Below, one piece after another: positions 28,101 through 43,100 of a DNA stretch of 64,000 nucleotides. This stretch comes from Aulostomus chinensis (taxonomy: Eukaryota; Chordata; Actinopteri; Syngnathiformes; Aulostomidae). The notes beneath the pieces were generated by a model. The model was given only the letters and a program-made list of their open reading frames with translations. It was not told the DNA's origin and did not search any database. The position numbers and the translations under genes are program-made. The DNA lies in assembly GCA_037954235.1 (NCBI GenBank), contig JBBMOA010000015.1, positions 1,809,001-1,873,000 of the forward strand, written 5' to 3'. Every line of letters begins with the position of its first letter. The stretch's first letter is position 1.

Positions 28101-31100
28101 ATTCAAGGATTCATCTCAGATATCACACTTGCGTTTCTGCTCATGAGCTCATGAACACCAGCGTTGCGTTGTTGTGTGCCTGCACCTCCATGAAGGGCCA
28201 GTGGCATCTGAAGCTGCCACTTTACAAAAGCCTTTTTGTAAAGGGTTTCCTGTGTTTCTTACTCATTTTATGGAGTATAAGTTAATACGATTTTGTACCA
28301 GGGGAGAACAACTTCCTTTTTCATGATATTTGTTATTTCTAACAATCAGACTCACCAGACACCATTGACATGCTTTATACAACCAGTGTAGGAAAAATGC
28401 ACCATTATTTCCTGAAATATCCGGAAATGTTAATTATAGACCATCAGAGAAAATAATGACAGAAATAACCGCAGAGACAGAAAACATGACGACAACAACA
28501 ATTACAAATGGCATTATGATGGTAGAAACATGCATCAAAAGCAGAGATTGAAACATAAATGCCCACACTTCTGCACAGCTAATTATACATAAGTACACGC
28601 TGAAACATAATAGAGCCTTGCCATTGTTATGAAAAGGAATAAAATGCAAGCACATTTTATTAAAACTCAATTCTACAATCAAAAGAGCTTCAAACCAAAT
28701 TGTTCTGTTGGCATCCGGCTGTTCAGTTATTCCATCAACACAAAAACAACCATCCAAACTTGCTGCTCGTCTGCGTGCTTTAGTACAGAAGGTAACAATA
28801 GATAAAGCACATGTAATCTTGAAATCATAATTTTTTCTATTTTATCTCGGGGTTGTCCGTAGTCAATTAATTAATCATCTTTTATCTGGTAATGAAAATG
28901 TGTTTTACTAACCCTTATCAATTGGAAGTGGACTAGTGTGCTTCAATGTGCAAAGCTTTATTTATTTAGTAAATAACCAAAAACCGAACTGTATAAAAAA
29001 ATATTGCCCAGGAACTCAAGATACACTTAGAGTTTGTTGCTATCAAGAGCCACAGGCCAACAGGAAGTGATCGTCCCCGCGGTCTCCTCCAGCCACTGCC
29101 GTTGTCCTTGAGTTCATAAACAGACATTTGTGTACAGTTTAGCTGTTGTTAGCCGTAAGCGTCTGTTAGCATCACGCTAAATATTTGTGGCCCGCTCTTT
29201 CTGCATCCTGCATCTATTGGGGGGGTTCATACTTAAGATACCTAGAAGTCAGTAGTTTGACACACTTTTTTGGTGAAGTATCGCTTTAATCAGCTCAAGA
29301 TTGAAGATTTTGGTTGAGGTATTTAACTAAAAACCAAACGACGTGGAGAAACTGAACACGCAGCAGTTCTAACTTATTTCCAGGTTTTAGGACTCACTCC
29401 TGTGCTGCTCTCTAAGACGGCCTTGATGAGGCTTGACACTCTGGCAACCACGAAAATGGTTCTCTTGCCCTGCTGTCAGATTCAGCCGTAACATCAGGAT
29501 CATCGAGATCATTCAAACAGAGTAGCATCCTGCTGTTGTTCCCCGGTGCTTCATCACAGCGCTCTGACGCCACGCTTCTGCCAGAAATAAAAAATTCTGC
29601 GGACGCAGGAGCTAACAGAGCAAGAGAAAAGGGTTAATAAACAGCATCAACTGGCTGCAAACATGAAATGTTTTCTTCTGTTTATCAAGGAATCAGTGAC
29701 GGTGGCAGACTCCAGCAGTCGTCTAGAACATGGTTCTATTGATGTGTTCTTTCTTGGTTCTAGTTCAGGCCAAGATCACCTACCTGAACAACAAGACAGC
29801 CTCAGAGTTTGATGACCAGGTGACCCTGACCTGCGAGGCCTCCGGAGACCCGACACCCTCCATCACCTGGAGCTTTGGGCACCGGGTTTTCACTGAAGGA
29901 GAGCAGGTACTGAGACGGGCGCTGAAAGGAAACGATTGGTTTACCTTCGGCTGGTCCCGTTCGCTGTTGTGCATACTAAAGTCAGATTGGTGAATGTGTG
30001 CGCACTGATTGCCTGGAAGATGCAAATCAGGGTAAATTTGCATGTAACGTTTTGAAAATCTTTTCATGAAATGACACAAGAATTCACACAGAAAACCCAG
30101 AGGTCCCAGTTCTCCACCAGTACTTAAACACACTTGTGTAACTGATCACTGTGCATGAACACAACTTCATCATTTGGGCCAAACGAATCTTATATTACAG
30201 CGAGAATATTTTTCTCTCATGTCCTCCGACTGCTGGGCCTCAGCCAGCTGACTTGGTTCAGCAGCGTTCCAGTACACACGGTGGGATCAGGACCAGATCC
30301 ACACTCCGAGGCCAGTTTGACAACAGGACGTCCAGTACCAAGGTGGTCTTTGGTGTTGTCTGATGGTCACACAGGTTATGCTTGGAGTTTCAGAAACATA
30401 GCCGTGTTAGCTGTTCGGCTAACATCAGGGGTCAGTTAGCTAACTAAGCCCGGGATGCAGAGAAACCCTCTGGACTGGGACTCGGTCGGTGTCCCTCCAG
30501 TGGTCACAGTCACTACTGGCTACTGTGTCTCCTCATCCTGCAGCTGGTCATTTGTACTGAAAACACTATGCCATAATGCGAGCCCGCTACCTGAGATGAC
30601 CTGCGCTCTTCATGCTAATAGAGCACCAACTTTTGAGTCTGAGTCGTAGCAAGATCATCAAGAGGCTGCAGGTGCCTGATGCAATTACTCTGATCGAGTC
30701 TTTTAAATATTGTACGTTATTGATTCTTGAAGGAGTTGCTGTTGAATGAACCTTGACTAAATGCTCATTTGGAGACAATAACTTCAATATATCAGAGCTA
30801 ATACATTTAACAATGTTCTCTTGGAAATATCCAGGCAATGAAGTTGCGGTCAACTGCGTTTCATTTGTCTCGTTTCCTTCGGTGAGCTTTATTTCCAGTT
30901 GTCTCGGCTCATAAACGATTTGGCCGATCAGCTCAGACTGTTTGCTGTTTGATGCCTTTATATTGAATCCTGGAGTTTATTCCCAGCTGGGTTCGCTCTG
31001 TTTACAGTCAAGTTTGAAATTCTTTCTGAACCTTGGAGCACCCCCCCACCCACCCACCCACCCCCATTCCCCCCAGAAATGCATTGATGATTTTGTACAT

Positions 31101-34100
31101 TTCCACCCCGGACGCCAGAGGGAAGGTTGTGCAGATTGCCATAAAAGCAATTTCCAGGCAGTGCAGCGGCCTGGTTTTCCCCAGTGTTGTTTCGGGTGTA
31201 TGTAACTCTTTATTCCCTATTAATCAGGAGCATTTAAAAGCTAATAGAATGAAAAGTGCTCATTGGAAAGTCACATAAATTTAATGAGTTTGATAATGAG
31301 CTCAGTATCATTATTGCAGTGTTAAAAGCGAGCTGTGCCTCTAAATCAGATGGTTTTAACTCGGCTCGCCTCCTCTAATCCACTTTGTATGTGAGTGGGC
31401 ACTTTCTCTCAAGATGAACATCATATGAGAATAAAGAAGTCTTTGCTCATGTTGCCACATAATGGTTGTGCGTCTTTGTCATGCTCTAGTGTATATCCTC
31501 ATTTTGTTCTTCATGTCCCTCAGGAGCACCGGAGATAACACCGGATTAAAGCTTTGGCGACAGAATATGGTAAAAGGCTTCTTAAGACGCGCGAGCCTTG
31601 AACGCCGTCCCTCTGCGTTTTCTCTGTTCCAGCGGTCACAGCGTGTTTGCCGCCGCCAGCTGGGGAGAGAACCTCATCCCCGTGTGTATTGTTACGCTCA
31701 TATCAGCTCATTAAAATTGTATATATATTTTTAAATCCGCGGTAACAGTCTATTCAGACCAGATGTATAATGTGAGCAGGAGACAGATTAGCCACTTCAG
31801 AGGTGTAATTTTCTGCTGTGAATGCAGTAAACAGATAATTACCTTTCAGCCTGGAGCTGCTGTGTGAAGGCAGCGAGATACACTGGCGAGTAAAACCAGC
31901 TTGCATTCAAAACTGCAAACCCGTAGTACACTTAAAGTTCATTTTACTGAGTAAACTCAAGTAACTTTCCCAAGTATACTTGAAGTACCAAATATACTAA
32001 TAATATTGTTCTAATGTACTTTTCAGGATCAAATCGTCCTCCTACATTCCAAACATTTCTGAAATCATTTTTGGGAGAAATATGCCGCTCAGGAATCACT
32101 CAGCATCATTTTGTTGATTCTTTTGGAACATGAGGATTGTACATTTAGAACGACGCCTCTTTGACCCGGCAAACTTTCCTCGTCTGTCACATTTGCTGTG
32201 TAATTTATCATTGCCAATCAGTGGAAGGATTCATGCTCTAAGGTGCCTTCACGACTGTTTCGAGAGTTCCTGAATCTTATCTTCCACCTGCAAGAGCGGA
32301 TTTGGCTGCCATCTCTTGCAGTTGTCACCCGGCGTCTTCCTCCAGTCCCGGCCTGTCAGCCCTCCCTTCTCTACTATCTGTCACTGTCAGAGCGATGGCG
32401 AGGGGATGCTGCTGTGACCAGAAAATTCCGCTGATCATTTGGTAATAGCTGTCACTAATTCTCATCGGATCGTCATTTATCATTGGTCCATTTGCCGTTC
32501 GCCACGCTCCATCCTCCATTCACATTGGTAACCATGAACGGTAAATTGGGCTCCATGCCTTTTTGAATGTCGCTGCTATGGAAAAAGTGTAGTGGATGTT
32601 ATTGTGATGCTTTGTACACGTCGAGGAGAGAATTATCTGAAGACTCTGTAACAAGAAATAAGCGGTGCCGCTGGCGTGCTTTACACGAATGAAAACAAAG
32701 TCCCTGCTTTCTGTAGCAGCTGTCAGCTGTAATTGGTTTCAGTGGCCCGATTCTCTCGGTTTGCATGTGACCACCTGATAACTCAGCCTCCAGGCCAAAG
32801 ATCCTGACCTCACCGTACCATAGCAGCACTGTTCACTGTAAGACCCAACTCACGCTGGGCGAACCGGGACGCTTGTTTGACCTTCAGAGTTCAGGTCGTT
32901 TGACCGACATGGAACCCGGAGGTGTTGTCATCATCCCAGATATAAAAGCAAAGCTCTCCGTGAATGTGCTCCGCCCGCCGGCTCCTGACGGCCCTTCTGG
33001 GTGTTGACAATTGTACATAAAGATTTGTGTGGAAGGCAGGTGAGCACAGGTGTAATTGATCAAGTTGAGTTTGCTGAAGTGGCAACAATACAACATGAGG
33101 GTCCTGGGCCATAATTATTGATTTCAATCAAACCTGTTTACTCTGCAAAAGAGCTGCCACAGGAGGACCCATCCTCCAACTGTGCTGCTAACAACTGAGG
33201 GGCAGGTGTGTGTGCACCTGAATGGGGTCCTTCTTCATTTCAGTCTTCATATGACCAGGTTCTCTACCGATGATGTTCCACTTTGACTTTAGATTGTCTG
33301 ATGACGGATGGCAAAATACGGTGTCAGAAATCATCGGAAAAATGCGACGAAGCTGCAGTTTGACTCTAAAATGATGAACAGGAAGTGAATTAAATATTCA
33401 ATATCGTCGCTGATAATCGACCCATGAAATCACATCTCTGCAGGTGGTCCTCGTTCCCTCTGTTCCCTCCGTTCCCTCCATGTGAACGGTTTTCCAAAGC
33501 TCACCTCGGCCTCTGTGGCTCTTTGTCTTCCTTTGTGTTTGTCCTTCTAGGCTTCGTGGACTCGACCAGATACGTATGAGGTATGGCTACTAAACATCGG
33601 AGCCGTAGTTGTACTTGCCAAATCTTAACCCCCCACCCCCCTGTATGTGGCAGAGCAGAAGTGTTGCATTGATGTGCTTTAGATCACTATGTAGACATCA
33701 GTCACGTGCTCCACAACCTTTAATCCGTTTAGTTCTAGTTCACATTTAGATTTGACCTATTTACTGCTTCTGGTTCAACTGTTTTGGTCACGGTCTCTTA
33801 AAATGTTCCAGTTTTTTAGTTTCTCCTCTCTTCTGCTCGGTCCGGTTAGCTGGACTGAGTGGGGCACCTCTTCCCACTTCCCACTTCCCACTTCCCGGTT
33901 GGTGAGCCAGCAGCGATAGACCCTCACATAGAAACATTGTCTGCTCTGCTGCAAGCAAACCGCCGGTCCAAATTCCCGCGATAATAAACCTTAACATGCT
34001 AACGACTCTCGGTGGTGCAGTTATGTGCGGAGCCCTGGAGTGGCCACACACAGGAACTGATATTTTATGGCAGTAACAGAGACTAAAGAATCTTTCGTGA

Positions 34101-37100
34101 CCAAAAGGTTTGACTTGTCCCTCAAAATAGTTACTTGAGGCTCTGAGGTACAACTTGTTCACTCTGTTGCATTGATTTGTGGCAACAAATATCATATCCT
34201 CAAAATGAGTCAATGGGGGGGTCATCTTTTGGCCACGTCTTCTCCAGGTCTCTGTAATTTTGAGGCAAACGTTTGCATGTTTTCACTTGAGCTGAAGCAC
34301 AACAGCAGCTGATTCTGTCTGATCATTTCTCCGATTGTAAAGCTCTTGTTAGCTTTTACCTCAACATTTATAGAAAGATGCAGATAGCCTGAGGTTTTTG
34401 ATGTTTTTTTTTGCTGGAGTCTGACAGCGATTCATGGAATTGTATTGGTCGCATATGAGAAATATTATAGAGGACTGACAAGTGTTGTGGATTATAAATA
34501 TTCTGCTGTTGTGTTTGATCAAAGGGAAACAAACTCTTGCCCGCCAAGGTTCCAGCTACATGCCACAACAAGCTAACTTCACTCACCGCCACGCATGATG
34601 AAGGCATAAACTAATTTACCTCATTAACCTAAACAACAAATATGACTGCTGATGAACAGTCACGTGATGAGAGACCCTGTGCTCGGAGCACTCGGCCCTA
34701 CACGTATGTTTGATTGCACTGTGTGTCGGTTGATGATCGCCTGGAGAAGAAGGCGATGACGTGCATCCACTCCTCGTTCTCTGCTCACACTCGCCTCTAC
34801 ATGACGACGCGTTTGAGAGTGAGACAAAGTGCAGTGGTGCATCTCATCCTGATGCGCGAACGTGTGTCTGTCCATGTTGATGAAATCAAGCAATACCCCA
34901 AAACACAGACGCGTTAACAAGACGTAGCCCAGCACAAATCACAGGCTGCAGAGTCCCACCAGTGTGTATTTTCAACATTTATTGCACTTTAAAGATCAAC
35001 CTGACAGTAATCAGGGTCTGATTATAATGACCTGCCTGCTAAATGTCAGTGGAGCTAAACGCAGCGTTCAGGTGATCCATTCATGGAAACATCACATGTA
35101 TCTTCTTCCGGATAAATGAACCTGTTGTTGAAAAGTTTGAAATGATCGGCTTGGAAATGGAACCCGTCACTGTGACAGGCTGATGTGGAGGTAATGAGGT
35201 ATTTCTTGTTTGCCGTATTTCCAGTCAGCTGTGTTTACCAGGTCTGCTCTAAAGTTTGGTGAAAATCAGCCTCCCGTTTTTTTTTTTTTTTTGTGACCCT
35301 GTAAACAAACAACCAACTGCCAGTGAAAACACGACCTTCTTAGGGGAGGTTAAAATCTAAAAATGTGTCAGCTGATGTTATCAGTCTTAAAAAGTCAGTA
35401 ATATGAGTCAGAGGAACTGTGGGTGGTGAGGAGGCGCAGACAGAAACCCTACCAAAGTGGAAAAAGACAATTTCCCTTCTTCACCACTGAGAAAATCTGG
35501 AAATGTGTTGCTGAAATGAACATCAGAGCAGAGGAAGTGACGGTGTGTGGAGACCTCAGCAGTCAGCTTCCAATTACTGCAGTATAGAAGATAGTATGAC
35601 AATTAAAACACATGTATTGACAGGTTATGTAACAGCGTGTCAGTTCCGCCCTACAAAGTAAAGCAGCCGCCAGTTTGCACACTCGGCCAAACTGTGAAAC
35701 GTCATTAGCACGCCTGCCATTACAGCTCCCTCGCACAGTGGATCTGGTGACGAATCAGTGTTGTGTAATTAAAAGGATTCATTGGAATCAATGAATAAAT
35801 CCTGCGTGTTGGCCTCTGTTGCATCATGGGAGCATTATTCTCCATTAACCTCTCCTACCTGAGTCAGAATCCAAATGCTGGTGGATCCTCGCTCCTCAGT
35901 AAACAGCAGGCATGTTCCTGCAGCCTGTAGAACAGCACACGCGTGACTCAATAATTCAGCAGAAATAAATGTGTTCAGATATGGAGGCTCAAAGCATGAG
36001 GAGGGAAGATGTATGGAACTGTGAACTCCGCGTCTCCTGAGGGAAGGAAGGCTTTTACTGCTGCACCGCTCTACTTACTCCATTATTGATTGAGGTTTTT
36101 AACCCATTAACGACTCAGCGGCCACTTTATTCGGTTCACTCTTTCAAATGCTTGGAACACAAAGAGCTGATCAGCCAATCACATGGCAGCAACTCAATGC
36201 ACTCAGGCATGTAGACGTGGTTAAGACGACCGGCTGAAGTTCACACCAGCTCCACAGTGGGGAAGATGGAGGGTTTGAGGGCCTGCTTGTTGGTTCTGGA
36301 CGGGCCCGTCTGAGTATTTCAGGAACTGCTGATCTACTGGGATTTTCACACACAACCATCTCTGCATTGAGAGAATGGAACAAAAAGACAATTTTGTTGT
36401 GTGGACGAACACACCTTGTTGATGTCAGAAGAGCCGGCCGACTGGTTCGAGATGGTAGGAAGGCAACAGTACCCATTGGTTACGACCAGAACACCATCTC
36501 TGAACACACAGCGCGTGGAACCTTGAAGCAGACGGGCTACGGCAGCAGAACCACTCCAGTGCTGCTCCTGTCAGCTAAGAATAGGAAACTGAGGCGACCT
36601 TTCACACAGGCTCATGGAACATCACCTGGTCTGACGAGCCTTGATCTCAGCTGAGACATTCAGACGGTCAGGCAGAATTTGACGTCAACACCGTGAAAGC
36701 CTGGATCCATCCTGCTCTGGACCACCAGTTGAGGCTGCTGGTGTGATGGTGGAGGGACATTTCAATGGCACACGTTTGGCCCCTTTGTACCAGTTAAGCA
36801 TCTCAAACTGGTTTCTTAAACATGACAAAGACTTCCCTCGTCTCCACCATGGCCAGACCTCAGTCCACTGGAGAACCTTTGGGACATGGTGGAACGAGAG
36901 ATTCCCATCAAGGATGAGCGGCCGACAAATCAACTCCATCTGAGCGAGGCGGAAGCCACGCTGAGAGACCCGGCTCATCCCATGCACAGCAGGATAAACC
37001 CAGTCGCTGTCCAGTGCTCTTTAGTTTACAGGTTTTTTTTTTCCTTTGTGCCCTGAATGTACCATGATGTCATCAGTAGGGAGGGGCAACACCCTCAGTC

Positions 37101-40100
37101 ATCCAATTACACTTGTCTGGTGTTAAAAGCCTCACTGTTTTCGTCCTTTTCCGGCTCCCTGGCAGGGACTCACAGACTGATGAAGAGATGCTGGAGATCA
37201 CCATGGTTATAACATCTGGGTGTTTATACCTGAGCAAATGTAAAAACTTAATTTGACCCTTGTGCTTTTGAGATCGATGCACTTTGTGACTTTGCCCCTT
37301 TAATTCCCTGTAAACCCATGATTCTCATACAGAGACCCTCTGGGGGTTCACCTGAAATATCTGGAATACCCTTTCAAAAAGAAACCAGAGTTTTTCCTAT
37401 AAAGGCACGCTCCTACTCATCCTCTGACACCGGGTCTGAGCCAGTCAGAGGCAGGGAGGGGCTGTGGGTGGGTCTTCTGATGAGGAACAAGAAGCCATTT
37501 TGTTGCCTAAATTGCTCCGATATGAATGACTGGTTGAAACAGTCTGGTCTCACATCCACTGGATCAGCAGTGAAGCAGACCGAGTCCACACCGGCTCCAG
37601 TGCATTGACCTTTGATGTGGATTTGTTGACGCGGATGGTATTTTTGAGGGAAGACGATGTCGAGGTTGTGGGTGTGAGGGGAGGTGGGGGTCAGCGGGTG
37701 TCTTTGGTGAGAGCTCTGGGACCGGTGGTGAACATTTCCCACCTGTCCTGAGCGACACATTTACTTTCTCCCAGTAGAAACAGAAACTCTCTGGCAGTCC
37801 TTCCTGTCATCACGAAAGAGCTCACTGTCCCCTAAAACAGGAAGAAAATGGATTAAAGGCAGGTTTATCCTTAAATCTCTGACTCATTGCCTGAGATTTA
37901 CTATAAATCCAACACTTGAGTTCAATTAGCATGACTGATCAACAGTTTACACAAAGAATTAAAAACAGAGTTTGCGTACTGCACATTTCACTGTTGCTCA
38001 TCCGTCCAGATGCTAAAAAGTGATGTTTTTACACTGCAAATCACACATAATCTGTCATTAAAACCCATTAATTCATGAGGTAAACAGGAATTATCTTTCA
38101 TTTCTTATCTAGACTTAACACAGTAACATCTGTTTCTCCTTTTAGTGAAGTCCTCCTCCTCCTTCTGCTGTGTTCTGATCAACAGGCATGAAACCAAACC
38201 AGCTGAGGGAATCACTCAGAGCAGCAAACATGTATCTTCATTATTGTTCTGTTTCTTCCTCGTAGAGCCATGATAGGAATATCGTGGTACGCAGCCATGC
38301 CAGGGTTTCCTCCCTCACCCTGAAAGACGTCCAGTTCACGCACGCCGGCCAGTACCTCTGCACGGCCAGCAACTCCATCGGTCAAGACGCCCAGAACCTG
38401 TTCCTGGAGGTCCGCTGTAAGTCCCTCTGTCACTCTGGTGTTGTGGCCGATGACTGGGTGGGAATGGGTTCCCTGTGGGTGGACGCGGTCATCACGGGGA
38501 AGGTGATAGTGTGACGTTTATGAACGCCGACCACCACGAAACCCCGACAGAAAAACTCAGGTTTCTTCTGTCACTGACGGAGCAGTTCTAGATTCTGGGG
38601 GTTTTCAGAGTGAGAGCAAGTTATTGGGAGTCATTTTAACTCATGATGGGATCAACCAACAGAAATCCAACATGTCCGACCTGTGTTTTACTGAATGGAA
38701 ACATGGACATGGATGATTGTTAGCAGTGCGACGCTACGAGCGGCCCACTGGCAACACGATCTCCGTGTCGGGTGTCGAAGTAAGGGGAAATCTTTTCTTC
38801 TTTTTTTTTAACTCTTTTCCAAAACAGCCCATTTAGAATGTTAAAAAAGAAACGAATGTCCTGTCAGGTTTGATCCAGGATCGGTTCTAAAATCACCTCC
38901 CGTTTCAGGGATCTCACCTTTAAAATAAATTATTGTGACTCATCATCGCGCTCCGTGAATTCCCCCAGCGTGACGACTAAAACCCTGCAGGCCAGCTCCG
39001 GTGTTCATGATCACCAACAGGACCACTCCTCCTGTAAACACGTTTATACGTGATGGTGAAGGAGCTTTGATCGTGTGATGAGGGGGAATTCAGCCGATTA
39101 TCAGGCGATGATGAACCTGTTCAACCTGCATCAAGGCTTCTCTCAGTTATTTGGCAGACGTTGCTGCTCCTGCTGCACGTTCTTCAAATCAACCGAGTCA
39201 ACGGGAGTTCTATTTATACGGGGGGAATTCCATTCTTGGATGGGGATATTTAATCAGTCTGTGATTTTCAGGGAATTCCAGGAGCAGTGCTGAGCTTCCT
39301 CATATTGTTTTTGACAGAACTGTTCTTTGTGTTTCCCATGTTGATTTGAGCCGTCAGCAGAACAATCAATATCAGGAGAATAGAGCTTTCCTCTCCAGCC
39401 GGGGTTAAGACTCCTGCCACCTATAAACCACAACCTGCCTCCAAGGTCACAATCTGGCTCTGCATGTTCCAGGACGGGCAGCAACCTGTGTGACGGTTAT
39501 CTTGGGAAATGAGTCCTGCTTTATGATGTAGCATGAAGAGCCCTCCATCAGTATCTTCACTGTCCTGCTTAGAAAGATGGGATTTGCATCTCCATCTCAT
39601 TTTCAGGTCGGATTTTAGAAAAAAACAAAGAGGAAACACAATGCCAATGAACACTTTATTGGATTAATTTGCGCGGCTCTCAATATGCCAGCTGAGATAT
39701 GATCAAACCGCAGTGTTGATAGAGTTATTTGAGGGTTTGCAGTTAGCTGGACTAATCAGCAGTAATCACCAGGTGGCTGATTCACTGTTGCCCAGCAATT
39801 ATCGATAAGAAAAGGTGCTTTGTCTTGAGCAGCGCTGCCGCTCGCCGCCGCCTGTATCACCACTCGCCCACTCACACAAGCGAGACGTTATCTAGGCCTG
39901 GAACTTCCTATCTGCTACGCAGCATGATCCCATTAGCTGAGATGAGTGTGTCGCCGCTCGCCTCTGAGGGACCGATGAAGTGCGAACGTCTTCTCTGTTT
40001 AGTGGATCTGCACGTTTGTTTAGCATGAATGTGGAATGAAAACTGCGTTTGAGCTGCGAGCGACTCTCTTATTGTAGCCACACCTGGGTTTTCATATTTC

Positions 40101-43100
40101 CACTAAGTCCTAAACAATTCATCAGATATTCTCTGGCTGAATCCTTTTAATTACATTTTACAACTAAAGCTGCAGAGAAACCGTTTTAGTTGATATTATT
40201 TTAATCTGCATGGAGCCATAGCTCATTCATGGAGCCCAATCCAGGCAGGATTCTTTTGGGTGGATTCCTGTAGTCAGTAAACTCTGATATCAGGACTGTA
40301 GATCAGCTGAACTTTGTGGAGGGTTTGTACGATGTGTCATTAGTTGTGGCCCTCCAATGATGATTGTGATGACCTGCTTCTGAGATTATCGGAGGAGGAT
40401 CACCTAAAGTGAAATATCATTGTCTCCTGTAACAAACATCAATTCACTGACCAGTAATGCTCTCTAGGGACCAGTAACTGCACAGATTAGATAATCCAGA
40501 GTAACTGAGCCATACCGGATGCTGGTACCAGAATTGGGGAGGAAGAAAATGCAGATGCATCAGTCAGTAGACTTTCAGCGATAAACCCTCAACTGCTGTT
40601 ATCAAAAACTGAAGAAAAAGTTACATAATGGAGGCAGGAGAGTTTATTATCCACTGACATCAGTGCACTATCATAAACCTCATTAAGAATTGTTTCTAAT
40701 CACACCAAGAATCGTTCGTATCGCACCCAACGAACAACGTAAGTGCTAGTTGCCAACCCCGCTGATTTGTCGGCCGAGCTCCACGAGTCACAGATGTGTG
40801 GCTGAAGCCGATCGGAGCGGGATCTTCATTTCAGTCTCATTAGTCATTAACCCAAGTTCCCACAAAGCTCCGAAGTGATGACTCAAATGCCAGAAGTCCA
40901 AATGGAGCTTGTTGAATGTGCCGACCTGCTCACCAGACTAAACATAGATATGCATATTCCATTTAATCAATTTTGAAGTGATTTCATCTGCTCTCATTCT
41001 TTCTTATTAAACTCTATGACTTAACCTGAATAATAATTCACATTTGTGCGCGGGGGGGGGGGCTGTCACTTGTCATGGAGGGAAAAAATGTCTTTATGAA
41101 AGCAAATTACTGGTTTGCGAGCTTGAAAGATTAATAATTCGGCTTTTCCTGCTCTAAAACTGGCCATGGTCAGTTGCCTACGGGGTCCAAAGGCAGCAGA
41201 GTCATCATCACCCCCCCCCCCCCCCCCGCCCGGCTAGTGAAACAATCGAATGCCAGAGTGCACAAATAAATGAAGCCTTGTCAGACATGTTGAAAATTTT
41301 GCCAGAAAAAAAAAATCCATCACTCAATACGACTGTCACAGGAAGTGGAATTTTGAGATCATACTCGTCACATAAAACAATTGAAAAGGTTCATGTGATT
41401 CAGACGCCAGGAGCAAAGGGCGAAGAAAACATCTCCACAAAATCATACAGCTCTCAAATAAAGTGCTTTTTTTGTTGAACGATTGACTCAAATAACAAGC
41501 AAATCCATCACAGCATGGAAGAGATGGATGTGAAAACCCAATAATCCAACATGGCAACAGCAAGGTTGGTTACAGGCGCAGACACGTAATATCCCAGATA
41601 TATGCTTTAGCACAATATGTGGCAGGTGTTGTTGTACCCTCATATATAATCTGTTGCTGTAAGGTCGATATATGAATATGTGGATTGCTAATCTCAGCTC
41701 GACAGAAATCAATCAGCAGGTCGGAGACACTGAGTGAGTCAGTGAGGCCCAAAGAGCAGCGCTAATCAGGAGAGCAGACGGAGCGTTTATCGACTCAGCC
41801 TCCCTTATCAATCAGCGGCAGCAGCACGCGCACGATTGGCCCAGGAATCGAGGGTGAGAAAGGTGTCACTCAGGAAGCCACGCCCCTATCTGGGACATTA
41901 AAAGAAGGGAAAAAAAGTTCAGGAAAGCAGCTAATAGAGCCGATGTCTCAGTGATGACTTCAAAAATGAACCGTCAGGATGAAAAGGCTCAATTCATGAA
42001 ACAGCAGCGTACAGAAGCAGTCGCTGCAGGATCTATCGTAGTGGAAACAACAAATGAATACAAATGAAAGACCTTCAACAGCACAGACATAAAAAAAAAC
42101 TGTGGAGCCTTAGAGAAGAGAAGGAAAACTGATAATTTTAAAAAGAAATCGGTACTTTTTGGAGATCCCACAAAACTGTGCATGTAGTCATCAAACCCGC
42201 AAAGAAGCAGCTTCATTTTCTACCGGCGTCTGGTTTTGTAGACTCAAGGCTCTGGCTAACACGTTAGCCTTAGTCTATTAGCGCTGCTGTGTCATCATAG
42301 CACTCAGGTTTTTGTGATTGCTAATTGCTCAAATTTCACTGCAGCTGACAGAAATCTGTTTTGAAAATTGTAATTAATGTTGCATGAAAGCAGCACCGTT
42401 CAGGCTTAAAACCTGACTGACTTCATTAAACAGCTCTCCATAAATGTACAGAACAAAGGCTTTGGTCGGTGGATGGTTTGGTCAGCGTGAGCGATGCTGC
42501 TGCCTCAGCGCAGGAGTGTGTTAACTCTTTTCTGATAAGCTTCCTGAATGAGGTGTCTGACTGATAGCCATGATAACTGCCGCTGGATGTCTCTAAATGC
42601 TGATGAGGAGCTTCAGAGGAGAAGAAGAAGAATCATTTGGCATACTGTGATTTCTGTCCATCCTGTGGAGGATTCACACTGAGATGTGATGGGTTTGATA
42701 ATGACACACATGTTTGTGTAAGAGAGTCAGACTCACTCCAACATCATTTCCACGCAGAAATTACTCTCATGAGTTCCTGCTGCATTAGAGAGATATCAAG
42801 TTGAGAGCTCTCTAGATGAAAATGAGACGATGGTATGAGTGAATGTTTGGTTCAGTTTGGAAAAATGATCCAGCCACAGACTACACCCACTTTCACCCAC
42901 TGCATAAATGTGGTGAAGCAGGAGTCCTGTCTTGATGGGTTTAATTCCCAAAAGAGACCAAAATAAAACTCTCATCCGTCACTCATATCAGCAGGAGGCA
43001 GATCTTTGCTGAAAAATACACGTATTACCAAGGAGGAGGTCACGTTTTGTTTATCTATCAACAGGATTGCTAGGATTGGCAGTCGCTGAAGCTGATGTTA

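Larger units (their letters stand above)
29907..38265 (+). other. ncam1: ncam1 intron 7 (8.4 kb, hosts VASE and a Tc1 relic)
   Basis: The intron between the two Ig4 exons. It contains the VASE cassette (33551-33580), a decayed Tc1-like transposon (36120-36995), a CCCA-rich run at 31040-31066, a CCCACTT short tandem repeat at 33871-33896 and a poly-T run at 35277-35292. The remainder shows no coding signal. Confidence 0.8.
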
